This document shows positions 47,442-60,499 of a stretch of DNA of 64,000 nucleotides, piece after piece (position 1 is the stretch's first letter; every line of letters starts with the position of its first letter). The notes beneath the pieces are model-generated. The model ran no database searches. It was not told the DNA's origin and saw only the letters and a list, made by a program, of their open reading frames with translations. A program made the position numbers and the translations under genes. The stretch covers positions 22,065,139 to 22,129,138 of the forward strand of contig CM053248.1 of NCBI GenBank assembly GCA_028583405.1, read 5' to 3'. This stretch comes from Pogonophryne albipinna (lineage: Eukaryota; Chordata; Actinopteri; Perciformes; Artedidraconidae).

Positions 47442-47960
47442 TTAACACTAGAACCGCCAGAGATTTTGTATACCTAAAACCGCCACCGGGGTCAAATTGA
47501 CTCAGCATTAGAATGCATTGATTTTCAAAGTAAAAGTATTGCTTTAAAAAGAAAAATGGTCCTGTGGTATTAGTATTTTGACAAGCAATTTTGTTAAATT
47601 GTTTCGTTTATTAACGGTACAACATAGGGTTTCGTGAGGCGGTTGTCATTGTTGGGTGAAAAGCAAACAGCTGTTTGCTGCGGAGTGCAGCGCAAGCAGT
47701 CTCCCGTGAGCGGGAGCGCGCTCCTTCACTACAGACTGTTGCTATCAATCTATCTCTCTCTCTCTCAATCTATCTCTCAATCTATAAGGAACTGCAGTAG
47801 ACAAAAGGCGTTGCTATAGCAACACGTCATGTTTGTTTACACGCAAAATCAATAGCGCGAAAAGGGGTGGGGTCAATATGACCCGCTTGGCGGAAATAGG
47901 TATAAATGGCAATTCTTTAGCCAATTTCTTCAATCTGACTTCATATTGACCATTTTTAAC
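47442..47960. mobile_element. piggyBac-like fragment
   Basis: TTAACACTAGAACCGCCAGAG followed by ACCGCCACCGGGGTCAAATTG resembles the 5' end of fish piggyBac-type elements. GGTCAATATGACCCGC near 47871-47887 may be the decayed other half. A clear right terminus and TTAA were not found. A (TC/ATCT)n run lies at 47750-47780. Confidence 0.5.
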
Positions 47961-48113
47961 AACATAGGGTGCTACATAACACACTTTCAGGAAAAGTCAC
48001 GGACTGGGAGACTTTAATATGTTATTGAAAAAAAGTTACATACAATAAAAAACAGCTCTGGGTCAAATTGCAACATTTGTTAAATACAAAAATACACATT
48101 TGAGGTACTTAAG

Positions 48114-48583
48114 TAGGGCTGTGCAATTAATCGTATGTTAATAGCAATTACGATTTTGGCCTGCCACAATTACGAAAACAACATCATCGAAAAAAAGGAC
48201 AGGTTGTGACAGTGCACTGCAACATATTTGATCTAATTTATTTTTGTCTAATTTATTTTTTATTTATCATATTTATATATGTTTAGTAGCTTGTGGAAGT
48301 GCGCTCCAAAATATTTGTTGAACTTGTTTATTGGTATTTATTATTTTTGATATTATTTATTTAAATGTAAATATATCATTTCTTTTTGTATTGGTTTTTC
48401 AGTTGAATTATACGTTCAGGGTAATCAACAAAAAGATACTGTTCAAATTATTATTTGCATTTGTTTTAAAGTTCAATAAATGATGTTTTCAAAGTCAATG
48501 AATAATCGTATTTAATAATCGTGATATCAATTATTGACCAAAATAATCGTGATTATGATTTTTGCCATAATCGAGCAGCCCTA
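48114..48583. mobile_element. hAT-type MITE, longer relative of 183-479
   Basis: Ends TAGGGCTGTGCAATTAATCG and, reverse-complemented, TAGGGCTGCTCGATTATGGC, with TACTTAAG duplicated at 48106-48113 and 48584-48591. The right third (AATAATCGTGATTATGATTT onward) is nearly identical to 183-479. The middle has about 170 bp more. Confidence 0.92.
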
Positions 48584-48786
48584 TACTTAAGTACAGTACT
48601 TTAGATACACTCCACCTCCAATACTGTGTACTGTACATCAGGAAGTAAACCTAATATTCCAGATGTGAATTGCATCAAATCTCATCAAAAGAGGATTACA
48701 TATCAGATGAAACATAAGCCTCTGGTTACATCAACAGTTTTCACTTTGAATTATACTTTTTTTTTCACACTGCCTTGTTATACAAT

Positions 48787-48948
<162 letters not shown>

Positions 48949-51900
48949 AATACACAGAAACAGAGGCTGTGCAGAGAGCTTATGGCGTAATCAGTGTCGA
49001 CATCCAAACTGCTCTTTCAGTGCATGATGATCTGATTTGCTGGCTTCTGATCAATATTCCCTCTCAAATGATCACTTTGGTCATGAACGTCACTTTGTGT
49101 AAGCTCCTAGCAGTGCTGCTGAGAAACAAGACACTTATGTTCTGGTTTACTATGCGTTTCAGAATAATCCTGATTAACATTATGGCAATGATTCATCATT
49201 GATTAAATGCACGTTTTTTGATAATGTTTTCAAAGATTGTCACAAGATAGATTTACATTTCAGAGAGTTGTGTATCCATTCAATGTGCTTTGTTTTGTTT
49301 ATTAAACAGAATAAGAGTTTATAAAACAAAACGTATTGCTAAAACCTAGGCGTACAACATTTGTTTACCTTTGTTGCAGGTTACAAAACCAGAGCTCATT
49401 AGAGTTCTCTGCTCCTCATCTGACAAATTTCCCTAATGGCTTGTGAACTACAGCAAATGTGCACCATATTTTCTCACAAACCAATCAGAGCAGACTGGGT
49501 TGTTTCAGGAGGGGCTTAAGAGCCAGGCGCTAAAGCGGAGAAAAGAGTCTTACAGAAATGAGTTATCCCTTTACCACTTCCCCTTCATCATTTTTGACGG
49601 TGTTTCTGGTAGAGAATGCATGAAGTAAGGTCAGTTCAGCGTAAGAGATTTTCAGTTTGGTTCTACGACAAAATGTGTCAGAAAATACCCCACTTGTCTG
49701 ATGTCTGAAGCATCTATGTGTCATGGAAACGCAGTTGCTAACAAGTGACCAAATGAGACTACTAAAACGTCATCATGTCGAACATTAGTCGCCTTTAGCT
49801 TAGCGGTGATTATGCGGTGATGTTGTTCGTTTATAGCCTAACCATAGCTTTTTACTTCTGGCGATTGCAAATACGCTTCAAAAATCATAAAAATTGGTGT
49901 TAATATGCAAATCACAGCAGAAATATTCCTGCACTTTTTATACTTTGAAAGTACATTAAGTACATTATGGGATAATACTTCTGAACTTTTACATTTGAGT
50001 CGGATATGATTTTGAATGCAGGATTTCTAACTTGTACGAGTATTTTAACAGGGTTGAATTGGTCCTTTCCTTTATGTAAAGGAGTATATTTTCCCACCAT
50101 TGGCCTTCTTTAGGCTCACCACCAGTGATGCAACTGCCTTTTTACAGGCAGCAATGCCTCAACTGTTGCCGTGGTTACTCCTCCCAATAAGAGCTACGCC
50201 AAAAGGCACACTTGGCTCAGCTATGTGACCTTCCCTCTGTGTACATTCATATCTCCTGACCTTGGATGTCTAAACAATGTCCCACATGCAGCACAAACAG
50301 CACGAATGGGAGAAAGTGGCAACCAAACAACCAGAGTGGAAAAACTGAATTGACAACAAAAAGGGAATAATCCACCCATGAAAATAGTCCCCACAAATGC
50401 ACTATTTCCTCTCTTTGATAATAACTCCAGTGACTATTGTCTTGTTTAAATACAAAAACACGAAAGAAGAATGATATATTTGTGACCTTTTTAAAGTGTT
50501 ACATCTCCAAACAAGTCCATCTTTCTGAAAATGTAAAACCTGACAATCATACTGAATTGTGGATTTCTGTTTGACAATGGTCATCATTTTTGCTCTATCC
50601 AATCAGAAGCAAGCCACATGTCCGTCCCGCTAACGTCATTTTCAGTCGACACAGAAGCAGTGCTTGTTAGTAGCATGACAATAAATCTGCCACTTCAACA
50701 GTTATTGTTTCTGTTAGTTCACTTATAATAACCTGTACAGCTGTATCGATCTCTTCCATGCTTGCCCCCCTTTTCTTGGCCATGCCCTTCCTAATTTGTC
50801 TGGCACTGGCGCAGGAACACAACGTCCCCATTCTTAATCCTGCGCACAAAGCTCTGATAGGCTCTGCTGGTTTTTCTAAATGGTTGAAACACCAGATCTA
50901 CAGTTACTTGATTCAATGAAATAATCGGAGATCTAGGCAGCCATTCATCGGTCTGGAACAAGGCTTAGCTTGGAGCTGAGTGACATAAGAAGCTGATAAA
51001 TTGTTGGTTTTCGTCTTTTATTGGGATTTATTGACAATAAGAAAAACATATAAAAACGCAAAAATTATACTTAAATAAATGCATTAAAAAAAATAGCTTA
51101 CAATATCTTATAAACGCTAGAGCGATGTTTGTGTGTCTCTTAGACATCCTAATGAATAGTGTACTCTCAGTGCTCCGGGACAAATCTGCCATTGTAGCAT
51201 TACACATGACAGCATCCAAACAACAAGAAGGCTGCACACTTGCCAACAAAGACAATCCACTCTGAGGAGCGCTCACTCTGCATCCGGGAGCTCGGACGGT
51301 TAGAGAGCAAACAAACTCAAGGCTGATAAGAACTCGATCCTTTAGATACATATACTGTATGTACACAGGGAATGTAGGTCCATTTGCAGAGTGGTTGTAT
51401 AACAGGAGACAGGTGGGAAACACTAGGCTAAGTTGCCCTTTTTATGGGTATATCTGGGATATACACTGACTGTAAAGATAAGAGCTATTATTTTCATCAA
51501 CACACCAATCTGTCTCTCGTTGTGTCATGATTTGCTCTAGGTTAATTCAAGCACATAAATGTCACCTGCTGCAGAAAGGGAACATGACAGCGCTCTTTGT
51601 CACAGCTTCATGAGGGGGAAAAGGCTTGAAGGTCTGCTGATGCAGCTTGTTCCTCTCAGTGTGAAAATGTAATCTTGGCACAAGCCCACGGCTCCCGAGC
51701 GAACCCGCTAAGAAGGCTCTGCAAGGAGCACGGTCAACAGGGATGTTGACACAGCTCCAGGAGCAGCGAGCATGCAGGGGGACATGCAGTCTGAAACTGT
51801 GTGTGCTGTTATGCAGCAAACTGGGGCATATTGTTGATGTATCTCAAAGGGCATATCTTTTTACTTTAGAAAGTAGGCTTACTCGCTATACAAAAGCTGT

Positions 51901-52578
51901 GAAAGTATCAGAACGCTCAATCCACAAGAATATGCAGACACACTGTGCCTTTAAATGATCCATCAGAACTTCTGCAAGGTTGTAATGTCACAACTCTACT
52001 ATTTATAGGTAGAGTGCAAATACAGCGCCTTTACAGTCATTTACTGGTCGAATGACAGTGCAGAAACACAGAGAACACTGGCCAATCAGAGCAGACTTGT
52101 TTATACTCGGGGGAAGCAATGACACAGATAGCGCCATGCTAAGAGCACGCACAGAGGTGCTTAATGTGCTCAATGCATTATTCCCTAAACACTAAGGTGT
52201 GTATATTCAGGGGGAAAGCAAGGGGGTCATTTCATGTAAAAACCATACACCAAATATTCACCCTCAAGAGTAATCTAATCTCGTATCAAACATTCACAGA
52301 TGTGTAATGCCCTTATACAATCCCTGTAGAGAATGAAGTCAAGTATTTTAAATGGCAAATGTATTCAAAGGAAACAATGTTGAAAAACCTGTACAATTTC
52401 ATTCTGCTGGGAAAGTATTTACTTAAATGTATGTTTTTAAGACCTCCTATTTCTAAAGCATTCCAATGAATTGGCCATCTTTGTAAAATCCTCAGTAAGT
52501 CAAGTTAAAAAGATGTTTAGTTAGACACATTCTAAAGGTGCTCTGTTTGTTGTGTCTGGGTCTTTAAAGAGACAGCGC
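48949..52578 (-). other. mapt: mapt first intron, middle part
   Basis: Mostly unique-looking intron. 49480-49640 and 52050-52578 contain CCAATCAGAGCAGACT and GACAGCGCT words of the dispersed repeat also present at 58139-58590. I see no exon. Confidence 0.5.
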
Positions 52579-52582
52579 TTAA

Positions 52583-53287
<705 letters not shown>

Positions 53288-53291
53288 TTAA

Positions 53292-55869
53292 ATGAAGCAT
53301 TTCAGACAGAGGGTGAATACAGGCAGTATGTCTTTAAATTACATTAAAGCAGGTAAAAAGTGCTAGTAGAATCGCCAAAGTAAATGAGCATGTTCATTTT
53401 AATTTAACACATTTTAGTTTTGCTCGTTATCATTTGTGAGGGAAATGCTGTATAATGTCTTCTGACAAACCAGCAGTGTTTTTGTAGCCTGACCCTAATT
53501 AGGGACCAAAAAAAGGAAAGATCCTGGCCTTTGGTGCTTACATTCTGAAAAACCTTCTCTTTTTTTTGTATCTGTCTTTTGCAATTCCCTAGAGCAACAC
53601 TAACCCAATTACCAAGGTGGCGTCTGCAAAATTGCTTGTTTTGTTAAACAAAAAGTCCAAAACCCAAAGATACTCGGTTTACTATCATACTAAAAAAAGG
53701 AAAAGGGAATCCTAGACTAAAGACATCTTTTGGGGGTATTTTTGCTTGAAAAATGATTGAAATGATTAGTCTATTGTTTAAATGCATTATTCTGAACTGA
53801 CAATAGTTGGCAAATTGATTCGACAGTTTGCATTAAACTTATTGACATTTCGATAATTGATTGTTACTTCTATCAAACCAAGTAAAAATGGTTAGGGTTA
53901 GGGTCACCTTCTGAAATGTGAGAACTTTCTGCATTTTTCCTGTATTTTACATTATTAGAAACTGAAAATATCTTTGGGTTTTAGACAGATCAAACCAGAC
54001 ATCTTAAAATGTCATCTATAATTGTGAGTTTCATGTATGGCAGAACAGAAACCTAATATTGTTTTCTTCAGAGGAAGAGGGGGGTCAAAGGGTTTATTTA
54101 CAAAATGTCAAAAACATTGCAAGTTTAGGTCTTTGAAATCTATTCTGTCTGACCAGCAGTCAAAAGAATAACGATGATCCATTTACATCGACATTAAAGC
54201 AGCACAAGCTAGGAGCAGGGAATATTTAACATTTTGTCGTTTCATTTCATGGCAATTTATTCATCATGTAATTATTTCCGTGCTAAAACAGATCTAACCC
54301 AGAAACAAAGGCGTTTGTCAGCGTGCAGCGCTGCGTGTAGCTCAGCTGAGACGAGGATGCTGCTCTCATGCTTGGCTGCTTCTGTATCTCTGACCTACTT
54401 TCCTCCATCATTCCCTCTCTGTGTTCTCAGCCTCCAGCAGCCTCAGACTGACTCCACCTTCCTATGATGTGGAGGGGCTGAAGGTGGGGCCCGTTTCCAT
54501 TTTACCCTCCATCTCTTAACACCGGAGGGAAACATCTTGCAGGGCCGGCATGCACATGGCCGCTGCTAACTTGCTGATTCTCTTTATTAACCAATAGGAT
54601 GTTTTTGGCTTGGTTTGTCGATGTTATTGCTAAAATAATTTAATGTAAAATTGTCTGATTTTCATGACATTTGCTGGAAGGGTGCAGCATGGACCAAAGA
54701 ATAATCCATAGGAATTTGGAGAGGATCCAAATCTTTAAACCTGCCGTACATGCATAATATGTAACCTATGTTAACTTTGCCAGATAGGACGTATTTGCTG
54801 CATTCATGCGGTTTTGGAATAATAAAACAATTTAACAAACACATCCGTGACTACACCAATCTGTCCATAACCAAATCTCACCTTGTCAGAGCTGCTTTCA
54901 ATGCTTTATTAATAATGTGGGTTTTATCATTTCAAAAGGTGCTGTTTTTCATTGATGTCTTTTTTTACTGAAATTGACCATGTATATGTCTTTGAGTACA
55001 CTTTGTATCAACATGTTGAACGCTCCAAATAAAAAATGATACTACATATATTCTTTGTGGCATCCAGGTTGTTTTCACATTACGAGCTCATAAAGAAACT
55101 AAAGAGAGAAGAACGACTATACAACTCAGGAAATAAGACAGTCTGAGGAGCATTTGAATGCACCATTGGCCTTGACAGAGGCGTGTGCTTACCAAATGCC
55201 TTTCTAGTTCCTACCTTTGTTTTCATACCTCCAGGATGTTAACCACACCCTGCTACCTTTCCACACATCCTCCTGTCACACTCTTAAGACACGACACGTG
55301 GAGCAAAATCCAAACTTTCTGTTCGAGTTTGTAAAAGACTAACCACAACATTAAAAGTTGGAATCCATAATATGCGCAATTATTCCTGGGTTGTCATGGT
55401 GCAGGGCGTTAAGTCATCTCCAGCTGCTGCATGCTTCAATATGTACACAAGACACACACACACGCACACTCGTCTACTGGGGAAATGAACCATCCTCCAT
55501 CAGCATGGTGCCAATTAACTGAGAAGAAGAATGCGGTTTCGATCCAGCTGTAGCTTAACGAGACGTTGCGATCGGAAAGACGTCAGAGCAGCTTCTTTCA
55601 GCAGATTTTTAGAACCCTGTCATACTTTTCTTCGAACACCTGACTGAATGAACATGTGCAAAAGGAGAAGTGTTTTGTTTTGCTGGGGGAGGATCTTATG
55701 AGTCCCAAATAAGACCCCAGAAGAAGCACATTTGAGATTCGACTAATGATTTGCGAACACCGTTTGGTAGTTTGTAAAAAAAACAATGATATGTTCTGAA
55801 GCAGATGTTTGAATCTAAATATCTTCTATAATATCTCGACTGTAGAGAAGTTGCTTGAGTGATGTGGTT
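53292..55869 (-). other. mapt: mapt first intron
   Basis: No exon or intact repeat seen. 53297-53335 (TTTCAGACAGAGGGTGAATA) continues the dispersed repeat that the piggyBac-like MITE interrupted. Confidence 0.5.
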
Positions 55870-56574
55870 CAGTGTTTCCCACAGATCTGAAATATACTTG
55901 GGGGGGTGGTGGAAGCGGGGGGGGGGGTGGGTTGAGGTGACGTGCAACAACATTGACATTAACCTTTCTGTTGGTCGCTTGTTAGCAGACCCTTCACACG
56001 ATGGCAGAGCGAACAGGTACAGGCAGGGCCTATAGTTTAAATCTACTACCCACACATGAACATATGGAAATGTGTTACTATTTAAAAAAATAAATGTATT
56101 TATAAATGTATTTAGGAACCTATCCATGTGATTTTTAGTGGGGGTCGACCTCAAATCCTCTAGGGGGGTCCAGGGGCATGCCCCCCCGGTAAGATTTTAT
56201 TTTTTATTTTGGAGTTAAATGCATCAATCTGGTGCATTTTGAGGGGAAAATAAAGAGACTAGATCTATGGAAACACCTATATTAAACAGAACTGTATACA
56301 TTTCAAATAAAATCATGGCCATAACCAATAGCATACCATTTCCAATATGAAAGAAACACTGAAACTTGTTTATTAATTTATTTTTGGTTCATTTATAGTT
56401 GTGAGTGTGTCTGTGCTCCTGAATCAGCCTCTCCTGTCTCCCTCGTCTCCCTCCTCTCCTCCCTGCTCCTCTTTGAGGCAGCAGCAAAGACTAGTTTTCT
56501 CTCAACAAGTTTTAAAAGTGTATCTTACCTTTTTTCACCCAGTTAACTTTTTATTTATTTATTCATGCATATTT

Positions 56575-56755
56575 TACTAACCACATTTCATTTAGCTGAT
56601 GTTTTTATCCAAAGCAACTTACAATTACAGGGACATTCTCCCTGGAGTAACTAAGGGCTAAGTGCCTTACTCAAGGGAACACTAGTGGTGGTGTTCCTGG
56701 CGGGATTTGAACTCACAGCCTACCGATCTTCAGCCCACCTCACTATCCATTAGAC
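56575..56755 (-). repeat. tRNA-derived SINE (reverse strand)
   Basis: On the - strand GGATAGTGAGGTGGGCTGAA, then the B-box-like GAGTTCAAATCCCGCC, then GTAAGTTGCTTTGGATAAAA and CAGCTAAATG. This is a tRNA-like head with the teleost L2-type SINE tail. Its head is cut by the hAT at 56756. Confidence 0.75.
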
Positions 56756-57102
56756 CAGTGTTTCTCAAACTTTTTCATACCAAGGACCACTTAACCAATA
56801 AAAAAACACTCGCGGACCACCTAACTCCACAAATATCCAAAAACACATCGTTTTTTACAAATCGCCTGAAAATGGTACAAACAAGTGGCCGCATGTGTGA
56901 TGAAGGTGTTTATCTGGGCTATATCATGCAATCAAAAGTGAAACTTAAGCTCGCTCCATTGCGGAGATATTCCCGCGAGAGTGCGGAAAACTTAAATGTA
57001 TTTATTTATTTCAAATGTGAAATTTTCCCAATATACTCACGGACCACTAGGGGGCGCTCACGGACCACCAGTGGTCCGCGGACCACACTTTGAGAAGCAC
57101 TG
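56756..57102. mobile_element. hAT MITE inserted in a SINE
   Basis: Ends CAGTGTTTCTCAAACTTTTT and, reverse-complemented, CAGTGCTTCTCAAAGTGTGG, with CATTAGAC duplicated at 56748-56755 and 57103-57110. GGACCAC and CGCGGACCAC motifs recur near both ends. Confidence 0.92.
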
Positions 57103-57897
57103 CATTAGACCAATCACTTCACTCTCAAATGGAAATATGTGTTTACATAAATGGTGACCACACCGTTTGAGACCCACTGAGAACTTAGACTAAGTTAACT
57201 ATCTAAACACTCAGAGAGTCCTTTACCTCACCTGAGCTGAGGTTATCCCGAGCTTGAATGACACACAGAGACCAATCAAGGGCTTTGATTTATGATCTGT
57301 ATGACAGTGGCCATGTCGGCAGGCCACATCATGTGGACACCCAGTCACCCTGTGTGAGGCAGGCCACTTAACAGGCCAGAAAGAGGTGAGATCAGAGCAA
57401 GGGAGCGAGGGATCATTGTCCACAAGTTAATCGATGGCAGATGGCATTGTGGTCACGGACGAATAAAAAAAAAAAGTTATAAAAAAAACTAAAAAATTAA
57501 ATGGGTCTTGAAATATACTTGGGCGGCCGTTAATATACCTGGGCGGCCCGCCCAAGTATAGTCTATGTGTGGGAAACCCTGTGGTTGGTTTTGCCAGCCT
57601 AAGCTCCTCAGGCCGAGGCTCCTCAGGCGGGGTGAGGTCACCTCTGGTCTCAGGCCAACATGAGGCGGCAGCGCGTCAGTCTTTGCTAAATAGAGCCTTC
57701 AGTGTCGACTCATTTCATAACGCATGACGCTCAGGGACACGTCTCTGCTGATGACTCGATCAAGTCAGCAGCCAAAATCAGAGGAGGGATTGTTTTAATT
57801 AAAAGGCCTGGAATACTACAACGCACCTGCATCTTTCATATATACTAAACCAATAGACATCGTTTTCAGAATGCTCCAACATTTATCAGAGACAGGT

Positions 57898-58090
57898 GAT
57901 AGGGGTGGCTTGTGGGGTGAATGGGCATCTATCAATCAGAGGTCAGTGGTTTAATCCCCAGACCCTGCAGTAAACATGTCATAGTGCCCTTGGGCAAGAC
58001 ACTTAACGCAAAATTGATCCTGTCGGTATGTCTATGAAATGTAAGTGTATATAACTTGCTCTGGATAAAAGCATCAGCTACATGACATAT
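57898..58090 (+). repeat. tRNA-derived SINE
   Basis: GGGGTGGCTTGTGGGGTGAA, a B-box-like AGTGGTTTAATCCCC, GCCCTTGGGCAAGACACTTAA and CTGGATAAAAGCATCAGCTA occur in the order expected of fish SINEs. Confidence 0.72.
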
Positions 58091-58138
58091 TATAGTACTA
58101 AGTGTTTAACTTTCCAACCAAAAGGGGTTGGGTGTTCC

Positions 58139-58590
58139 CTTCCTGTAGTGTGTTATACAGCTCTTTGTGCATGTCAATGGTCTGCAAAGGCTCAAATCCC
58201 TGTGTTCCCTTTAGAGGGGGTTTCTCTCCCACACACTGCCCCCCTGCCTGAAACGCCTCCATTTGACTCCTTTGTTTACTTCCGTAACATAGTGACATCA
58301 CTATGCAACTCTGACGCCTATATTGGCTAGCGCTCCAACACATTGTTTGTGACAGGCTAAGGGTTGGGAAATCTCTAAGCGGTTGACCAATCACAATAGA
58401 GCCTGCCAGCTAACCAATCAGAGCAGACTGGGCTCTGGTTTCAGACAGAGGGTGAAAAGAGGTGCTGCAGCACAGGCAGTAAGAGAATAATAAGGAGCTT
58501 TTTGAACATTAGAGCATGTAGACATGTCACATTAGAGCCCATACATACACATATGAACCTGAAAATGAGCATTCCCGGGAACACATTTAA
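58139..58590 (+). repeat. dispersed teleost repeat, near full length
   Basis: TTCCTGTAGTGTGTTATAC, GGTTGACCAATCACAATAGA, TTTCAGACAGAGGGTGAAAA, GCAGCACAGGCAGTA and ATGAACCTGAAAATGAGCAT appear in order. Partial relatives occur at 20721-20850, 49480-49640 and around 52579/53297. Confidence 0.7.
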
Positions 58591-58943
58591 TATAGATATT
58601 TTGACACCCTGCATGGCCACAATGTATTAATTCTAGTGGTGCACGATAATTATCGGTCCGATATTAGGAATTATGACGTCATCCCGATAAACCCGATAAA
58701 AGTATTAATAGCCCCGATAATATACAATATATTTTTTGGGTAAAAAAAAAGAAAAAAATACTGCGGTGTGGGTGGATTGGGATGAGGGGCGCTTGTTTTT
58801 CACTCGGCTCCTCCCGTTTTGCCAGTACTGTGGTATTAGTGGTTTAGGAAGAGGGGAGTTTTTCACAAATCCAGCGCTCCCTAACTCATGCCTGGCTGTG
58901 ACGTAAATGGTGTGCGGCCGTGAAGCCAGGACAGTAAACAAAC

Positions 58944-59390
58944 ATGTCGTCGGTAGTATGGGACTATTTCAAAGTTTCAGAGTTAGATAGTTCGCTTGCT
59001 ATTTGTATTAACAAATGCAATGCAGAAGTTCCACGAGGAGGGAAAAAGGCAACGAGCTATAATACTTCCAACCTGATTAGTCACCTGAAACATCGCCATC
59101 GCTACGATGGTGTGTTAAAAGCGTACGAAGACGCCTGCGCTGCTAAACTAGCGGCAAATCCAAAGCCAGCTGCAAAGGCACCGGGGCTTTTACCTATCGA
59201 CGAGGCTTTTGAAAAAGGCAATACTCAAAAAAATACTCAATTATATTTATTTGGGAAAATAAATATGGTCACTTTGAAGAGTCAAAACTGTTCTTGGCTT
59301 TGTTTTGTTCGTAGTAGTAATGCTCATGTCATTTGCTCACTACTAGTCTTTTTTTACAACCAGGTGTGCAAAAACTACAGGTACATTTAA
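58944..59390 (+). pseudogene. hAT transposase N-terminal fragment (BED finger)
   Basis: The frame begins MSSVVWDYFKVSELDSSLAI, then C..C in CINKCNAEVPRGG, then SYNTSNLISHLKHRH: VW.YF, two Cys, then His-x4-5-His as in BED zinc fingers of ZBED-like hAT transposases. The part after about residue 95 (NTQKNTQLYLFGK) is unrelated AT-rich sequence, so the catalytic domain is absent. Homologous in kind to 6278-6544 but not close. Confidence 0.85.
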
Positions 59391-59410
59391 TATATATATT
59401 ATATTATTAT

Positions 59411-60408
59411 TAGGGCTGTCAAACGATTAAAATTTTAATCAGAATAATCACAGCTTAAAAATTAATTAATCATGATTAATCACCATTCGAACTATGTCCA
59501 AAATATGCCATTTCTTTATGTATATTGTTGTGGGAATGGAAAGATAAATGAAAGAAGGCGGATATATCCATTTCACATACAGTATCTATGTTTATTATAA
59601 CATTTTTCTGTGTGTCAAAATGAAAGACAGCCCACACACCTATCAATCATCAAACCGTGGGGTCTTAATTCATTACGTGTTGATTTCTCTCAACGGGGGA
59701 GTACTTCAGGAAAGTCGACGGGGGGGGGGGGGGGCTAGTGGAGTACTTCGTGACCACAGAGTGTGAACGTTGTGATCAGCTGTTTTAGCGCAGTTCTCCA
59801 GTGAAGGGGGGGAGTCTCCCGACGTTAACAGCAGCCCTGTCTATGCACACGGAGACCGACTCTGTCGTCCGGTGATCTAACCGCCTTCTGGAAAAGCTTC
59901 ACAAGTACGTCGGTACGCAAATGCGCTTTGTGACACTAGTGACGGTACGCATTTCAGATTACGCACATAACCTGCGTACCAGTTATGTGCACCCCTGTAC
60001 TACAGCAAAAGTATTCTCCGTCGGGACTTCCTGCAACACCACCACGCCGTTATCTTGATTCTGATTGTCCAGAAGACATTATCAAAGATGTTCTATTGAG
60101 AAGATGATCACTACGTGACAAAAGTTTTCAAAACCGTGGCTACTGAAATCAATCTTACTAACTGCTGTCTGTGCAATTTACTCCGCGCGAGTTGGCAGAC
60201 TTTATTTTGCTTACTTTAACATCATTTTTCATGGTGGGGCTAAGCCATTTCTTGGTATGGGTGTAGCCTACCCCAGCCATACCCTGGCGCTGCCACTGGT
60301 GGCACGTATGGGGCGGGCCATTCTGCACATGCGTTAAATGCGTTAAATATTTTAACGCAATTAATTCAAAAAATTACCGCCGTTAACGCGATAATTTTGA
60401 CAGCACTA
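59411..60408. mobile_element. 1-kb hAT element, copy 2 (inverted relative to copy 1)
   Basis: Ends TAGGGCTGTCAAACGATTAA and, reverse-complemented, TAGTGCTGTCAAAATTATCG, with ATTATTAT duplicated at 59403-59410 and 60409-60416. It inserted into the 58634-60491 element. It is near-identical to the reverse complement of 17395-18408 over long stretches, with small indels and a poly-G run near 59719. Confidence 0.93.
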
Positions 60409-60499
60409 ATTATTATCGGTTATCGGTATCGGTCTTGAGAAGCAGGAAGTTATCGGTATCGGTTTCAAAAAACCAATATCGTGCATCCCTAATTAATTC

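Larger units (their letters stand above)
55870..57581. mobile_element. hAT-like element with nested SINE and hAT
   Basis: Ends CAGTGTTTCCCACAGATCTG and, reverse-complemented, CAGGGTTTCCCACACATAG, each followed by (A)TATACTTGGG words. TGTGGTT occurs at both borders, so the exact cut is ambiguous by a base or two. A SINE and a smaller hAT lie inside. Confidence 0.78.
58634..60491. mobile_element. BED-type hAT element, truncated, carrying a nested hAT
   Basis: Ends TAGTGGTGCACGATAATTAT and, reverse-complemented, TAGGGATGCACGATATTGGT, with ATTAATTC duplicated at 58626-58633 and 60492-60499. TATCGG motifs recur at both ends. It encodes only the first exon-like part of a transposase, and a second hAT fills its right half. 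Confidence 0.93.

Noticed and set aside
59548..59766. Short frame starting MKEGGYIH on the + strand, with a close counterpart at 18088-18270 on the - strand
   Set aside because: Both are the same stretch of the two 1-kb hAT copies. Repetition explains the similarity; they are not a gene family.
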